Below, piece by piece: positions 40,544-49,155 of a DNA stretch of 64,000 bases. The DNA lies in contig JAXFOY010000025.1 of NCBI GenBank assembly GCA_034180045.1, positions 124,001 through 188,000 of the forward strand. Direction: 5' to 3'. Origin of the DNA: Eubacterium_B sp034180045. GTDB lineage: Bacteria > Bacillota > Clostridia > Peptostreptococcales > Anaerovoracaceae. The notes beneath the pieces are model-generated. The model saw nothing but the letters and a program-made list of their open reading frames with translations. It searched no databases and had not been told where the DNA came from. The translations under genes were made by a program, and so were the position numbers. Numbering within the stretch: the first letter of the stretch is position 1; every line of letters starts with the position of its first letter.

Positions 40544-41905
40544 ATGATCAGTAATTCAATTTTGTTGGTGGATGACGATCAGGAATTGTTGAAAGTCTAC
40601 CGTAAGATATTTGAACTAAAGGGGTTTTCAGTTAAAACCGCAGACAATGGAATTGCGGCAATTGAAATAATGGAAAAACATGAAATTGCCGTTGTTGTTC
40701 TCGACATTATTATGCCTAAGATGAGCGGTATGCAAGCGCTTACGCAAATGAAGAAAAGGTGGCCTATGACGGAGGTCATCATGCTTACAGCGGAAGGCAC
40801 AATTCCGGGAGCCGTTGAAGCTGTTAAAAAAGGTGCTTATACCTATTTCATTAAGCCGGTAGACATCGACGAGTTGATAGTGACTGTTGTAAAAGCACAA
40901 GAACTCGCTAATGTTCGCATGGAGAACAGCCGACTAAAGCAGCATCTCTTTTCAATATCAGCTACCAACAAATTGATTGGCGAAAGTGATGCAGCGCGTA
41001 AAATGCGAGAAGAGGCGGTTACTATCGGGCGCACAATGGCATCTGTATTGATTACCGGAGAGAGCGGTACAGGTAAGGAAGTGATGGCGCACTTAATACA
41101 CCGATGCAGTGAGCGTGCAGATAAACCTTTTGTTTCCGTAAACTGTGCCGCATTTAATGAAAACCTCATAGAAAGCGAGCTTTTCGGCTATGAAAAAGGT
41201 GCGTATACCGGCGCGGATAAGCGTAGAAAGGGAAGGTTTGAACTAGCTGACGGAGGAACTATATTTTTTGATGAAATCGGGGAACTCAGTCTAAATATGC
41301 AGACTAAATTACTGCGGGTGCTACAGGAAAAAACTTTTGAAAGAGTGGGCGGAAGCGAAACGATTCAGAGTGATTTTAGGCTTATTTCCGCGACAAATGC
41401 AGATCTAAAACATGAAATAGAGGCAGGAAGATTCAGATTGGATTTGTTTTACAGACTCAATATATTACCTATCGAAATTCCGCCTTTAAGAGAGAGACGG
41501 CAAGATATTCCTTTGCTTGTAAATTATTTTATGGAATCAATCTCAAAGGAAATGGGGCGTAAAATAGAGTCGGTTGAAGTGAATGTTATGCAAATGCTGA
41601 AAAACTATTCTTGGCCGGGGAATATTCGTGAACTGCGAAATATAGTAGAGCGACTCGTCGTTATGGCTCAAGATGGAAAGATAAACAGTGATAATCTTCC
41701 ACCGGAGATTCGAGAAGCGGAATCTGATACGAATAAGATATATAGTGATGATTTGCGAGGAGCAACTCATGATTTTGAGAAGGAGTACATTATGGAAACT
41801 ATGCGTCGTAATAGTTGGAATGTCACTAAAGCGGCAAGAGAAATGAATATCGCCAGAAAAACATTGTACAAAAAACTCAACGATTATGGAATTAAATACA
41901 GATGA
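40544..41905 (+). CDS. Sigma-54-dependent response regulator, NtrC family
   Basis: The 453-residue activator has a receiver domain (1-120) with Asp54 in 'VVVLDIIMPKMSG', an AAA+ domain (about 145-380) and a C-terminal Fis-type helix-turn-helix ('NVTKAAREMNIARKTLYKKL'). The AAA+ part has Walker A from residue 172 (GESGTGKE), the sigma-54 contact loop GAYTGA starting at residue 219, and Walker B 'GTIFFDEIGELS'. It remodels sigma-54 polymerase at -24/-12 promoters. GAGGTGA before ATG 40544 overlaps the kinase stop. The nearest sigma-54 promoter and palindrome at 35.8-36.0 kb are the obvious targets. rpoN is not in the window. Confidence 0.95.
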   Translation: MISNSILLVDDDQELLKVYRKIFELKGFSVKTADNGIAAIEIMEKHEIAVVVLDIIMPKMSGMQALTQMKKRWPMTEVIMLTAEGTIPGAVEAVKKGAYTYFIKPVDIDELIVTVVKAQELANVRMENSRLKQHLFSISATNKLIGESDAARKMREEAVTIGRTMASVLITGESGTGKEVMAHLIHRCSERADKPFVSVNCAAFNENLIESELFGYEKGAYTGADKRRKGRFELADGGTIFFDEIGELSLNMQTKLLRVLQEKTFERVGGSETIQSDFRLISATNADLKHEIEAGRFRLDLFYRLNILPIEIPPLRERRQDIPLLVNYFMESISKEMGRKIESVEVNVMQMLKNYSWPGNIRELRNIVERLVVMAQDGKINSDNLPPEIREAESDTNKIYSDDLRGATHDFEKEYIMETMRRNSWNVTKAAREMNIARKTLYKKLNDYGIKYR

Positions 41906-41963
41906 ACAAAAGGACGCAGTAGAAATGCGCATAAGTATTGAAAAATAAACATGTTTAAGGGGG

Positions 41964-41991
41964 TTGAATTTTAGGCTGTGAGGTATATACT
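41964..41991 (+). promoter_or_regulatory. Promoter of the ArsB/NhaD-type transporter gene
   Basis: TTGAAT (41964-41969) and TATACT (41986-41991) with a 16-base spacer. A GG...GC pair also occurs here but its spacing is 9, not the 10 required for sigma-54. Confidence 0.6.
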
Positions 41992-42015
41992 TGCATTTAT
42001 CAGGAGGAAACAAGT

Positions 42016-43278
42016 ATGGAAGTTTTAACAATTTTAGTTTTTATAGGTGTAATGGTTTTGATTACTACCGAAAAAGTCCACAGAACGGCAGCTGCGATTG
42101 CGGGTGCGACACTTCTTCTACTTGCAGGCGTATTCAGCTTTGATGAAGCGATTAAGTATGTCGATTTTAACACGATTGGTGTGCTTGTAGGCATGATGAT
42201 TTTTGTTGCAGTGGTTAAGCAGTCAGGAATGTTCGAATATATAGCGATTAAGGCGGCTAAGCAGGTTAAGGCCGACCCGTGGAAGATGATGATAGTTTTT
42301 GTGCTTATCACAGCGGTGCTATCGTCCTGCCTTGATAATGTAACAACGGTTTTGCTTGTTGGACCTATGACTATTGCGATTGCACGCATGCTTGAGGTTA
42401 ATCCCGTACCTTATCTACTTATGCAGATTCTAGCATCAAATGTGGGGGGAACGGCTACCCTGATAGGAGATCCGCCCAATATTATGATCGGCAATGCGGC
42501 GGGGCTTTCATTTTTGGATTTTTTGAAAAATACGGGAGTTGCAGTAATTTTTGTGATTATAGCACAGATTCTTATGATGAAACTGCTTTACAAAAGATCT
42601 ATAGCGGCGTCAGAACTCGCAAAAGCAAAGGTAATGGAGCTTGACGAGAAAAAATCGATAAGTGACCCGAGACTGATGAAAATCGGCACGGTTATGATTG
42701 TCTATATAATACTGGGATTTTTGCTTCACGATAAGCTCGGGCTTCAGTCATCGGTCGTGGCATTGTCGGCAGCGGCGTTTATGCTGATTATCAGCGGCAA
42801 AAAAGTTGAACATGTAATAGAGGACGTGGAATGGACCACGATACTTTTCTTTATATCACTGTTTATAATTGTAGGGGGTATGCAAAAAACAGGGGTTATA
42901 GATGCACTCTCGAAGACGATTATAGGATTTACTCAGGGACATGAAGTCATGACGATATTAGTGCTCCTTTGGGCATCGGCGCTTATATCTTCGGTGCTTG
43001 ATAATATACCTTTTGTTGCAGCTATGATACCTTTGATTTTGTCGATGAAGAGTCAAGGTGTGGATGTGGAACTGCTATGGTGGGCTATATCTCTGGGGGC
43101 TTGTCTCGGCGGAAACGGAACCTTAATCGGCGCATCGGCGAACGTGGTTCTGTCAGACATAAGTAACAAACACGGTTACCCGATTACTTTTGCCGGATAT
43201 CTTAAAGTAGGGTTTCCTTTTATGATAATTTCAGTCACCGTTTCGATGATATATCTTATCATCAGAGCATATATTTAG
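42016..43278 (+). CDS. ArsB/NhaD-family ion transporter
   Basis: The 420-residue protein has about eleven membrane helices in the ion-transporter superfamily fold. 'LSSCLDNVTTVLLVGPMTIAIA' and 'SSVLDNIPFVAAMIPLILSM' are the paired discontinuous helices, each with the conserved DN. 'NVGGTATLIGDPPNIMIGNAAGL' and 'GGNGTLIGASANVVLSDISN' are the substrate loops of ArsB, NhaD and SLC13-like carriers. The substrate cannot be read from sequence; arsenite, Na+/H+ or a dicarboxylate are all possible. ATG 42016 follows CAGGAGG. It is separated from the regulator gene by its own promoter and precedes a small protein by 17 nt. Confidence 0.87.
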   Translation: MEVLTILVFIGVMVLITTEKVHRTAAAIAGATLLLLAGVFSFDEAIKYVDFNTIGVLVGMMIFVAVVKQSGMFEYIAIKAAKQVKADPWKMMIVFVLITAVLSSCLDNVTTVLLVGPMTIAIARMLEVNPVPYLLMQILASNVGGTATLIGDPPNIMIGNAAGLSFLDFLKNTGVAVIFVIIAQILMMKLLYKRSIAASELAKAKVMELDEKKSISDPRLMKIGTVMIVYIILGFLLHDKLGLQSSVVALSAAAFMLIISGKKVEHVIEDVEWTTILFFISLFIIVGGMQKTGVIDALSKTIIGFTQGHEVMTILVLLWASALISSVLDNIPFVAAMIPLILSMKSQGVDVELLWWAISLGACLGGNGTLIGASANVVLSDISNKHGYPITFAGYLKVGFPFMIISVTVSMIYLIIRAYI

Positions 43279-43295
43279 ACTAGGAGGAGGGAAAT

Positions 43296-43742
43296 ATGGA
43301 TTATACAGTTAATGACATCATCAATATGATGCTTAAGCAGCTTGGGGCTATGAGCCTGAAGACGGTTCACGCAAATATAACAGTTGCAAAATTTGAGATT
43401 GAAGACTACAAGATGTCGTATATGTATGAAGCAAGAGAAGATGGGAGCATTTATCTTTCCAGGGTTTCACCATATCCTTTGCTTCTCGGCAGGTTTTTCG
43501 GTGAACAGGATGTTATAGATTATATCAAAAATGATTTGGAAAAGTTTAAGAGAGCCCAAAGCAGCCATAAGTTTGAGGATTACTTGAAATTTGTAAACGA
43601 ATTGGCAAAGAGCAGCAGGCAGATAGAACAGCTATTTTTGAACAATCATGTTGACGCTGACAACATGAAGGAACTTCTTGATGATTTGAGAAAAGTAAGA
43701 CAGGATTTAGCTGAAGCGGAGAAGAACAGCACTAAACTGTAA
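43296..43742 (+). CDS. Hypothetical protein paired with the ArsB/NhaD-type transporter
   Basis: The 148-residue protein is unrecognised. It has no membrane helix, an N-terminal alpha/beta part ('VAKFEIEDYKMSYMYEAREDG') and a C-terminal half rich in charged heptads from about 75 to 145, probably a coiled coil. GGAGGAGG precedes the ATG, so strong translation is expected. It lies 17 nt after the transporter and before a terminator, and is probably its co-transcribed partner or a cytosolic regulator. Confidence 0.62.
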   Translation: MDYTVNDIINMMLKQLGAMSLKTVHANITVAKFEIEDYKMSYMYEAREDGSIYLSRVSPYPLLLGRFFGEQDVIDYIKNDLEKFKRAQSSHKFEDYLKFVNELAKSSRQIEQLFLNNHVDADNMKELLDDLRKVRQDLAEAEKNSTKL

Positions 43743-43761
43743 AAACTTAGAATGAAAAACG

Positions 43762-43785
43762 AGGGGTTCTCGAAAGAGAACCCCT
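43762..43785. terminator. Bidirectional terminator between convergent genes
   Basis: AGGGGTTCTC and GAGAACCCCT make a perfect 10-bp stem with a GAAA tetraloop. The left flank AAAAAC gives a U tract on the minus strand for the ABC permease gene; on the + strand only TT follows. Confidence 0.88.
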
Positions 43786-43797
43786 TTGTCATGCGTA

Positions 43798-46206
43798 TTA
43801 TTCTACAGATTTAAGTGACTCACTCATATTGATTCTTCGTATTTTGATTCTCATAAACATCATTACTATGACCGCAAAGATGAGGGTCAGAGCGAAGGCA
43901 TAAAGATAGTCAAGATAGGTGATGCGCAGCGGAAACGCAACCAAATCCACTTTTATTTCACTCAGAATGAATTTTAGGAGAAAACGTCCGAGCGGCAAAC
44001 CGATTACAGCGCTGAGCAAAGTTAAAAATATATTTTCTCTTGAAACATATGCAGAGGTTTCTCGCGAATAAAATCCCAGAACCTTTATTGTGGCGATTTC
44101 TCTTATACGTTCTGTTATGTTTATATTTGTCAAGTTATAGAGAACGATAAATGCCAGAGCAGCGGCGCTTATTACAACTAAGATTATCACGGCGTTAAGG
44201 CTTTTCATCATCTGATTTACACGATACTTAAACTCATCGGTAAGCGAAACCGAAGTCACATTATCAAAACCGCGTACCTTTGCAGCGGCGGAATTCAGCT
44301 CTTCTTCTCTACTATCTCCATTTAGCTTTGTATCGACAAAGGCGGTATTGATTTCAGGGGATTTTCCAAATATTTCACGGTGAGTGGCAGGCGACATATA
44401 AGCATAGTTATAAATATAGTTGTCAAATATATCGCTTATTTCAAATTCGTATTCATTTAAGTCATTGTCCGAAAGCTTTATCTTGTCACCTTTTTCAAGT
44501 TTATAAATATCTGCGTATTTTTTGCAGAGAACAAGTTTTCCATCCTCGGGGAAATCTACTTTTCGTGTTCCGTAGTGCAAGTCGATAAAACTGCTGAAAT
44601 CGTCATTTGTCATGGTGATGAGTTTTAGTGAATTGCTTCCGGACTTACCTGCGTGTTTGCCGACATATTTCATAGATAGCTGATTGCAGAATTTTACTTT
44701 ACTTGCCTTACCGCCGTCGTGCTTTGCTTGCCTTACAAAGTTTTTTTGCTCATCAGCTGTAAGCGCCCGGTTAAACACTACGCTATAGTCGTAAAGCTGT
44801 ATTTCGCCATACTGGTATGTTGCGATGTGACTGATGGAACTTCTCATTCCGAAGCCGGCGACTAAAAGCGCTGTGCAGCCGCTGATGCCTATAATCATCA
44901 TCATTAAACGACCTTTATATCTGAAAACATTTCGCATTGATATCTTGTAGAGGAAGGGAAGCCTATCCCAAATAAAAGTCATTCTCTCAAGAAAAATTCT
45001 CTTGCCTGCTTTTGGCGCACGCGGACGAATGAGAGCGGCGGGCACTTCATGCGTATCTTTCACACATGTCACTATCGTGGCAAAGTTCGTGCAAGCCAGC
45101 GCCGTTATCAGGGCAAAGCTGCCAAGCCCTATATCTGCTGTAAATTCAATTTTGCCGGCGAAGGCATACATTATTTTATAAGCACGCCAGATGACGGTTG
45201 GGAAAATGTATATGCCGCCAAAGTATCCCAAAACAGCACCTATCAGTGATGCAGAACCCGAATAAATCAAATACATAGATAGAATTGAAAGCTTTCCGAA
45301 GCCGAGTGCTTTGTAAACACCTAACTGCATGCGATGCTCATCTATCATCCTCGTCATGCTTGTCATACATACGAGCGCAGCTATTGCAAAGAAGAACACG
45401 GGGAAGATTAGCGATACGCTGTCGACGATGCTTGTGTCATTTTTGAAAGAAATGTAGCCTATATTGCTTTCCCTGTCAAGCACATGAGGGGAGAGGTTTT
45501 TGAATTTCTCCTCATACTTTGTTATCTTTTTTTCATATGCAGATGAGTAAATTTTCTCATATTCGCCGCAGGTGATATAAACATCGGTAAACAACGCAGA
45601 CTCGAACGCAGACTTGTCAAGATATATGAAGCCTGCAACCGTACCGTTTCCAACCGATGTATTTCCCCTTTCGTAGTTCATATAAAGAGGCGAATTACAA
45701 ACACCGACAACCTTGAATTTTTTTGCTTTCAAAATGGCAAGCAGTTCAGGTTTATTATCGTTTGATATTTCTATGTCTTTGCCGATAAGCTTATTCGCAT
45801 TCGGAAAAATTTCATCTATGATGCACTCGTCTTTTTCTCTCGGCATACGGCCTCTCTTCAGAACTACCTTATTTATTTTATCAGGTACGGACATCGTATG
45901 TAGCACAAGCGAGTTGTTTTTCCCGTCATCAAAGAGAACATCGAAACTATATGCAGCTTCATATTCTTTAACAAATTTATTTTCTCTTATTTTATCAATA
46001 GCGTGTCTGTCAAAGCCAAGCGGTGAAACGAACCTGAAGTCATATAGGTTGGCTTTTTTAAGATAACTGTCGCCGGTGTTAACCATCGCAGCGGTTGAAA
46101 TTTTCAGACCGCAGTAAAAGCCCGTGCCGAGCGCAACTATGGCAAGAATGGCAAGGTATCTTCCAAGCGAATTTTTAATCTCTCGAATAATTGTTAAAAA
46201 CAGCAT
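43798..46206 (-). CDS. ABC transporter permease, FtsX-like (MacB superfamily)
   Basis: The 802-residue protein has an N-terminal helix ('YLAILAIVALGTGFYCGL'), a large extracellular domain at about 50-250, a helix cluster at about 260-420, a second extracellular domain and a final three-helix cluster ('NITERIREIATIKVLGFYS' before it). Two FtsX-type modules are visible, as in long clostridial permeases that work with LolD-like ATPases in efflux or peptide sensing. ATG 46206 begins 1 nt after the ATPase stop; the open frame goes on upstream but overlaps that gene. Substrate unknown. Confidence 0.85.
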   Translation of the reverse strand: MLFLTIIREIKNSLGRYLAILAIVALGTGFYCGLKISTAAMVNTGDSYLKKANLYDFRFVSPLGFDRHAIDKIRENKFVKEYEAAYSFDVLFDDGKNNSLVLHTMSVPDKINKVVLKRGRMPREKDECIIDEIFPNANKLIGKDIEISNDNKPELLAILKAKKFKVVGVCNSPLYMNYERGNTSVGNGTVAGFIYLDKSAFESALFTDVYITCGEYEKIYSSAYEKKITKYEEKFKNLSPHVLDRESNIGYISFKNDTSIVDSVSLIFPVFFFAIAALVCMTSMTRMIDEHRMQLGVYKALGFGKLSILSMYLIYSGSASLIGAVLGYFGGIYIFPTVIWRAYKIMYAFAGKIEFTADIGLGSFALITALACTNFATIVTCVKDTHEVPAALIRPRAPKAGKRIFLERMTFIWDRLPFLYKISMRNVFRYKGRLMMMIIGISGCTALLVAGFGMRSSISHIATYQYGEIQLYDYSVVFNRALTADEQKNFVRQAKHDGGKASKVKFCNQLSMKYVGKHAGKSGSNSLKLITMTNDDFSSFIDLHYGTRKVDFPEDGKLVLCKKYADIYKLEKGDKIKLSDNDLNEYEFEISDIFDNYIYNYAYMSPATHREIFGKSPEINTAFVDTKLNGDSREEELNSAAAKVRGFDNVTSVSLTDEFKYRVNQMMKSLNAVIILVVISAAALAFIVLYNLTNINITERIREIATIKVLGFYSRETSAYVSRENIFLTLLSAVIGLPLGRFLLKFILSEIKVDLVAFPLRITYLDYLYAFALTLIFAVIVMMFMRIKIRRINMSESLKSVE

Positions 46207-46207
46207 A

Positions 46208-46909
46208 CTACCACTCGATTTCTTCAACAGGTTTAACTTCCGTATTCTCGTATTCATCGTAGATTGAGCCCGCTCTTACTTTGATAATACGATCTGCCAT
46301 AGCCGTTAAAGCTTGGTTATGTGTGATAATAATTATTGTCATCCCCGTCTTTCGCCCGGTATCCTGGAGCAGTTTGAGTATGGATTTTCCGGTATGATAG
46401 TCAAGTGCACCTGTAGGTTCGTCACATAGAAGAAGCTTAGGATTTTTCGCAAGTGCCCGTGCGATGGCAACTCTTTGCTGCTCTCCGCCTGATAGCTGAG
46501 CCGGAAAGTTTGTCAGCCGCTGCGATAAACCGACCATTTCGAGAACGGCTTTAGGATTTAGCGGATTTTTGCATAGCTGAACAGCCATAGAAACATTTTC
46601 TATGGCCGTGAGATTCGGTATCAAATTATAGAATTGAAAAACAAAGCCTACATCGTGACGTCTATATGCCGTAAGTTGCCTGGATGTATACTTTGAAATC
46701 ACTTCGCCGTCTAATCTCACTTCTCCGCTTGTCAGCGTATCCATGCCGCCGAGAATATTCAGCAATGTAGTCTTGCCTGCCCCGGACTCTCCCAAAATTA
46801 CAGCGATTTCCCCTTTTTCCACGCTAAAGCTCGCATCCTTGAGCGCTTCGATTTCGATTTCACCCATACGATATATTTTTTTTACATTATCAAATTCAAC
46901 AAAGCTCAT
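46208..46909 (-). CDS. ABC transporter ATP-binding protein, LolD/MacB type
   Basis: The 233-residue ATPase has Walker A 'ILGESGAGKTTLLNILGG', Q-loop 'VGFVFQFYNLIPNLTAIENV', the signature 'LSGGEQQRVAIARAL', Walker B 'LLLCDEPTGALDY' and the H-loop 'IIITHNQAL'. These belong to the LolD/MacB class that pairs with FtsX-like permeases. It is directly upstream of such a permease on the same strand, almost overlapping. No two-component genes adjoin it, so an antibiotic-sensing role is not indicated. The exported compound is unknown. Confidence 0.92.
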   Translation of the reverse strand: MSFVEFDNVKKIYRMGEIEIEALKDASFSVEKGEIAVILGESGAGKTTLLNILGGMDTLTSGEVRLDGEVISKYTSRQLTAYRRHDVGFVFQFYNLIPNLTAIENVSMAVQLCKNPLNPKAVLEMVGLSQRLTNFPAQLSGGEQQRVAIARALAKNPKLLLCDEPTGALDYHTGKSILKLLQDTGRKTGMTIIIITHNQALTAMADRIIKVRAGSIYDEYENTEVKPVEEIEW

Positions 46910-46961
46910 AGTTCCACCGAGTTATCCCTTCGTAGTACAATGATAAAGTTGCGATTAAATC

Positions 46962-46980
46962 GGCTGCTTACAGCCTTTTT
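46962..46980 (+). terminator. Weak terminator-like hairpin in the divergent region
   Basis: GGCTG-CTTA-CAGCC followed by TTTTTC. The stem is only 5 bp and there is no obvious + strand gene before it, so its role is uncertain. Confidence 0.35.
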
Positions 46981-47081
46981 CTATTTAATTTAATTTTACC
47001 ATAAAAATGCGAAAGTTCTATTTTTTTATGTAAAATATGTTGAGAATTTAACTTGAAGTATATGAAAAAGAACTCTTAAAA

Positions 47082-47090
47082 TGGTATAAT
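47082..47090 (+). promoter_or_regulatory. Extended -10 promoter
   Basis: TGGTATAAT, identical to both arms of the gpmI/addA promoter. It is 75-100 bases ahead of the small membrane protein genes. Confidence 0.6.
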
Positions 47091-47167
47091 GTCGTTAAGT
47101 ATTTACTGAGATAAATTGACAACTTTTGGGAGAAACGCACTATGATAAAAGAAGAAAGATTAAGGCG

Positions 47168-47635
47168 TTGAGCTATAAAACCGATATGAAATTTGATATA
47201 GAAAAAACCGTTCAATACAAATACATTCGATATAGATTTAAGAAAGAGTGCCTGAAAAACAAGGATTTGGAACGCCTAAGCCAAGAAGATAAATACAGAA
47301 TCTGTGTTGAGGCTGCAAAAAAGACGAGAAGCTTTACCCTGATTTATATACCCGTTTATCTTGTGACTATGTTGTTTTTTATTCTAGGATTTATTATGAA
47401 TTCGGAATACAGAAACAATGCTCTGGTAGTGTGGTACCATGGTATTTTAGAGTCCGTCGTTCCGTTGATTAACGGATATTGGGGGAGCAGTTGGAATGAG
47501 AAGAAAGGAACTGTTCTTATTATCTTTGTTAAATTGATTCCTATATTGATTATTAATGCAAGTCCGCTTTTTATACCTATATTAATAATGGCAAACAGGA
47601 TTTTGAAAGATAAAATAAAATTATCAGGAGTGTGA
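47168..47635 (+). CDS. Hypothetical membrane protein
   Basis: I do not recognise this protein of about 155 residues. It has a basic N-terminal part, two or three membrane helices ('TLIYIPVYLVTMLFFILGFI' and the IIFVKLIPILII region) and a short basic tail. The start is unusual. The only good ribosome site, GGGAGA at 47128-47133, points to ATG 47142, whose frame codes just nine residues and ends in TGA at 47169-47171. TTG 47168 overlaps that stop (TTGA), so coupled restart there is plausible. ATG 47187 is another candidate, and the frame is open back to TTG 47126. A frameshift would explain the same facts. Confidence 0.55.
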   Translation: MSYKTDMKFDIEKTVQYKYIRYRFKKECLKNKDLERLSQEDKYRICVEAAKKTRSFTLIYIPVYLVTMLFFILGFIMNSEYRNNALVVWYHGILESVVPLINGYWGSSWNEKKGTVLIIFVKLIPILIINASPLFIPILIMANRILKDKIKLSGV

Positions 47636-47642
47636 GGCAATA

Positions 47643-48122
47643 ATGGAGAGGTTTATTTATTTAGTGATTTTGGCAGGGGCAGGAGTTTTTTGTGTCAGGA
47701 AAATGTTTAATCCGCCTGCCAGGAGACATACTCAACTTAAAACGATTATTTTCGCAATGGATACAAAAAAGATAGCAAAGACTACCGAACTTGGCAAGCA
47801 TGTGTTCACCTTAAAGGCAAAAAATAAATGGATTCTGCCTTGGGAGTTTGATTTGTGGACAGAGATTGATTTGTTTGAAAACGGTATTACCTTAAAAAGA
47901 CATAAAAAAGAAAGGACTGTATTCTTTCATGAGTTAAAAGCTATAAAGCCTTTTTTGATTAATTCATTGTTTGTAAAAAATAAATATTTTGGATATGAAC
48001 TATCGCTAAAAAATAAAAATAAGATTACTCTAAGGAGCAATGAATTACGCGATTTAGATATTTTTATGGATAGGCTTTGGTCTCTTATTCCGGATGAAGC
48101 GGCAGAGAAAACAGTGATTTAA
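47643..48122 (+). CDS. Hypothetical protein, one membrane helix and PH-like domain
   Basis: The 159-residue protein has a membrane helix at about 4-20 and then a mostly beta segment: 'WTEIDLFENGITLKRHKKER', 'VFFHELKAIKPFL' and 'YELSLKNKNKITLRSNELRDLDIFMDRL'. The strand-rich body ending in one helix resembles bacterial PH domains, a guess from layout only. It begins 7 nt after the preceding membrane protein and ends before a terminator, so the two form a small operon. No function can be given. Confidence 0.6.
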   Translation: MERFIYLVILAGAGVFCVRKMFNPPARRHTQLKTIIFAMDTKKIAKTTELGKHVFTLKAKNKWILPWEFDLWTEIDLFENGITLKRHKKERTVFFHELKAIKPFLINSLFVKNKYFGYELSLKNKNKITLRSNELRDLDIFMDRLWSLIPDEAAEKTVI

Positions 48123-48167
48123 TTTCTAAAACCGTAAAAGGAAAATGTTATAAATGCAGGAATTTAG

Positions 48168-48200
48168 GTGCAGGTGAGGCAAGTTCATCTGCACTTTTAT
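48168..48200 (+). terminator. Terminator after the PH-like protein gene
   Basis: GTGCAG-G-TGA pairs with TCA-T-CTGCAC around GGCAAGT, followed by TTTTAT. Confidence 0.65.
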
Positions 48201-48318
48201 GATAAAACCGTAAATGACAGATTGAATCCGAGTATTCGTGTTTGTAGCCATGTAATATCAAAAAAAATAAATTATCATGCAATTTTCTGATTTTAGACTA
48301 TGAAAAAAGATTCCAACA

Positions 48319-48327
48319 TGATATAAT
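48319..48327 (+). promoter_or_regulatory. Extended -10 promoter with a stem-loop leader
   Basis: TGATATAAT. The transcript would begin near 48334. Its leader carries CTCGCTTT (48349-48356) paired with AAAGCGAG (48375-48382), a perfect 8-bp stem 27 bases before the start codon. Confidence 0.62.
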
Positions 48328-48409
48328 AAGCTAACTTATAAAGCTGACCTCGCTTTTGATGAATGTATATTTATAAAGCGAGACCGGAACTATACAGGAG
48401 GAATATAGT

Positions 48410-48880
48410 ATGGCTTGGTTTGGAAAAAAGAAAGAATGGGATATTCAAAAATCAGACGCAAACAAAGATAGGTTAAGAGAATTATTTAATGGAGTTATGG
48501 AAGATGGGGACTCCTATAATATTATTTATGGGTACGGCTTGAATATAAAAAGTAGTAATTATATTTTAGCTCGTAAAACTACGTACACATATACAAGTTT
48601 AATTATAGGATACCGCGAAGCCGATATGAGCATAGTGCTGCTGCAAACAACCCCGGAACTTGAAGGCTGTAGCGAAGCTGAAATCTTCAGAAAAGACGGT
48701 ATAAAAAAAGCAAAAGTTTCTACAGGAATGTACACTATCTATCATCAAGGCGGCATGATGGCAGGATATACTCAGTTTGCAACTTTAGAAGGAAATGACG
48801 AAAAATACCTTGCCTATGTATATCAGCCGGAAGAATATGGTAAATTTGATGCATTCTTTAAGAAATTTGCAGGTAAGTAA
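48410..48880 (+). CDS. Hypothetical cytosolic protein
   Basis: The 156-residue protein is unrecognised. It has no signal peptide or membrane helix; it starts MAWFGKKKEWDIQ and is mostly alternating strands ('ARKTTYTYTSLIIGYREADMSIVLL') with a C-terminal helix. The strand pattern might again be PH-like. CAGGAGG precedes the ATG, so it is well expressed if transcribed. A 64-residue membrane protein follows 3 nt later and is probably translated with it. Confidence 0.62.
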   Translation: MAWFGKKKEWDIQKSDANKDRLRELFNGVMEDGDSYNIIYGYGLNIKSSNYILARKTTYTYTSLIIGYREADMSIVLLQTTPELEGCSEAEIFRKDGIKKAKVSTGMYTIYHQGGMMAGYTQFATLEGNDEKYLAYVYQPEEYGKFDAFFKKFAGK

Positions 48881-48883
48881 GTT

Positions 48884-49078
48884 ATGAGTTGGATAAAATA
48901 CCTCTTAGTATTTTTAGTTATTTGCACCATATGGTTTTTTGTCACACGAATTTGGGTGAATGGGATAGACATGATTGTCTCCGCTTTCAAGAAAGTACTT
49001 GGACTTAATAAGAACGACAGTGCAGAAAATTGGCATACTCTGGAAGATATCAGGGATAAGAACAAAAAGACGAAATAA
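48884..49078 (+). CDS. Small single-pass membrane protein
   Basis: The 64-residue protein has one hydrophobic helix at residues 5-22 ('YLLVFLVICTIWFFVTRIW') and a second, weaker amphipathic stretch at 25-40, then a charged tail ending KNKKTK. It starts 3 nt after the preceding gene, and AGGTAAG in that gene's end may act as ribosome site. No family is apparent. It may anchor its upstream neighbour to the membrane. Confidence 0.6.
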   Translation: MSWIKYLLVFLVICTIWFFVTRIWVNGIDMIVSAFKKVLGLNKNDSAENWHTLEDIRDKNKKTK

Positions 49079-49119
49079 ATTTATGCGGTCTTAGGAACGG
49101 CAGAACAAAAATGATAGTG

Positions 49120-49154
49120 CCCTCTTTACTGAAATGCAGTAAGGAGGGTATTTT
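49120..49154 (+). terminator. Terminator or ribosome-site-masking hairpin
   Basis: CCCTCTTTACTG and CAGTAAGGAGGG form a 12-bp stem (one wobble) around AAATG, then TATTTTG. The 3' arm contains AAGGAGGG, the ribosome binding site of the VapB-like fragment just downstream. It may therefore terminate the previous transcript, mask that site, or both. Confidence 0.65.
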
Positions 49155-49155
49155 G

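Noticed and set aside
41975..41997. Second sigma-54 promoter before the ArsB/NhaD-type gene
   Set aside because: The GG and GC are 9 bases apart instead of 10, and a good TTGAAT-16-TATACT sigma-A promoter explains the site.
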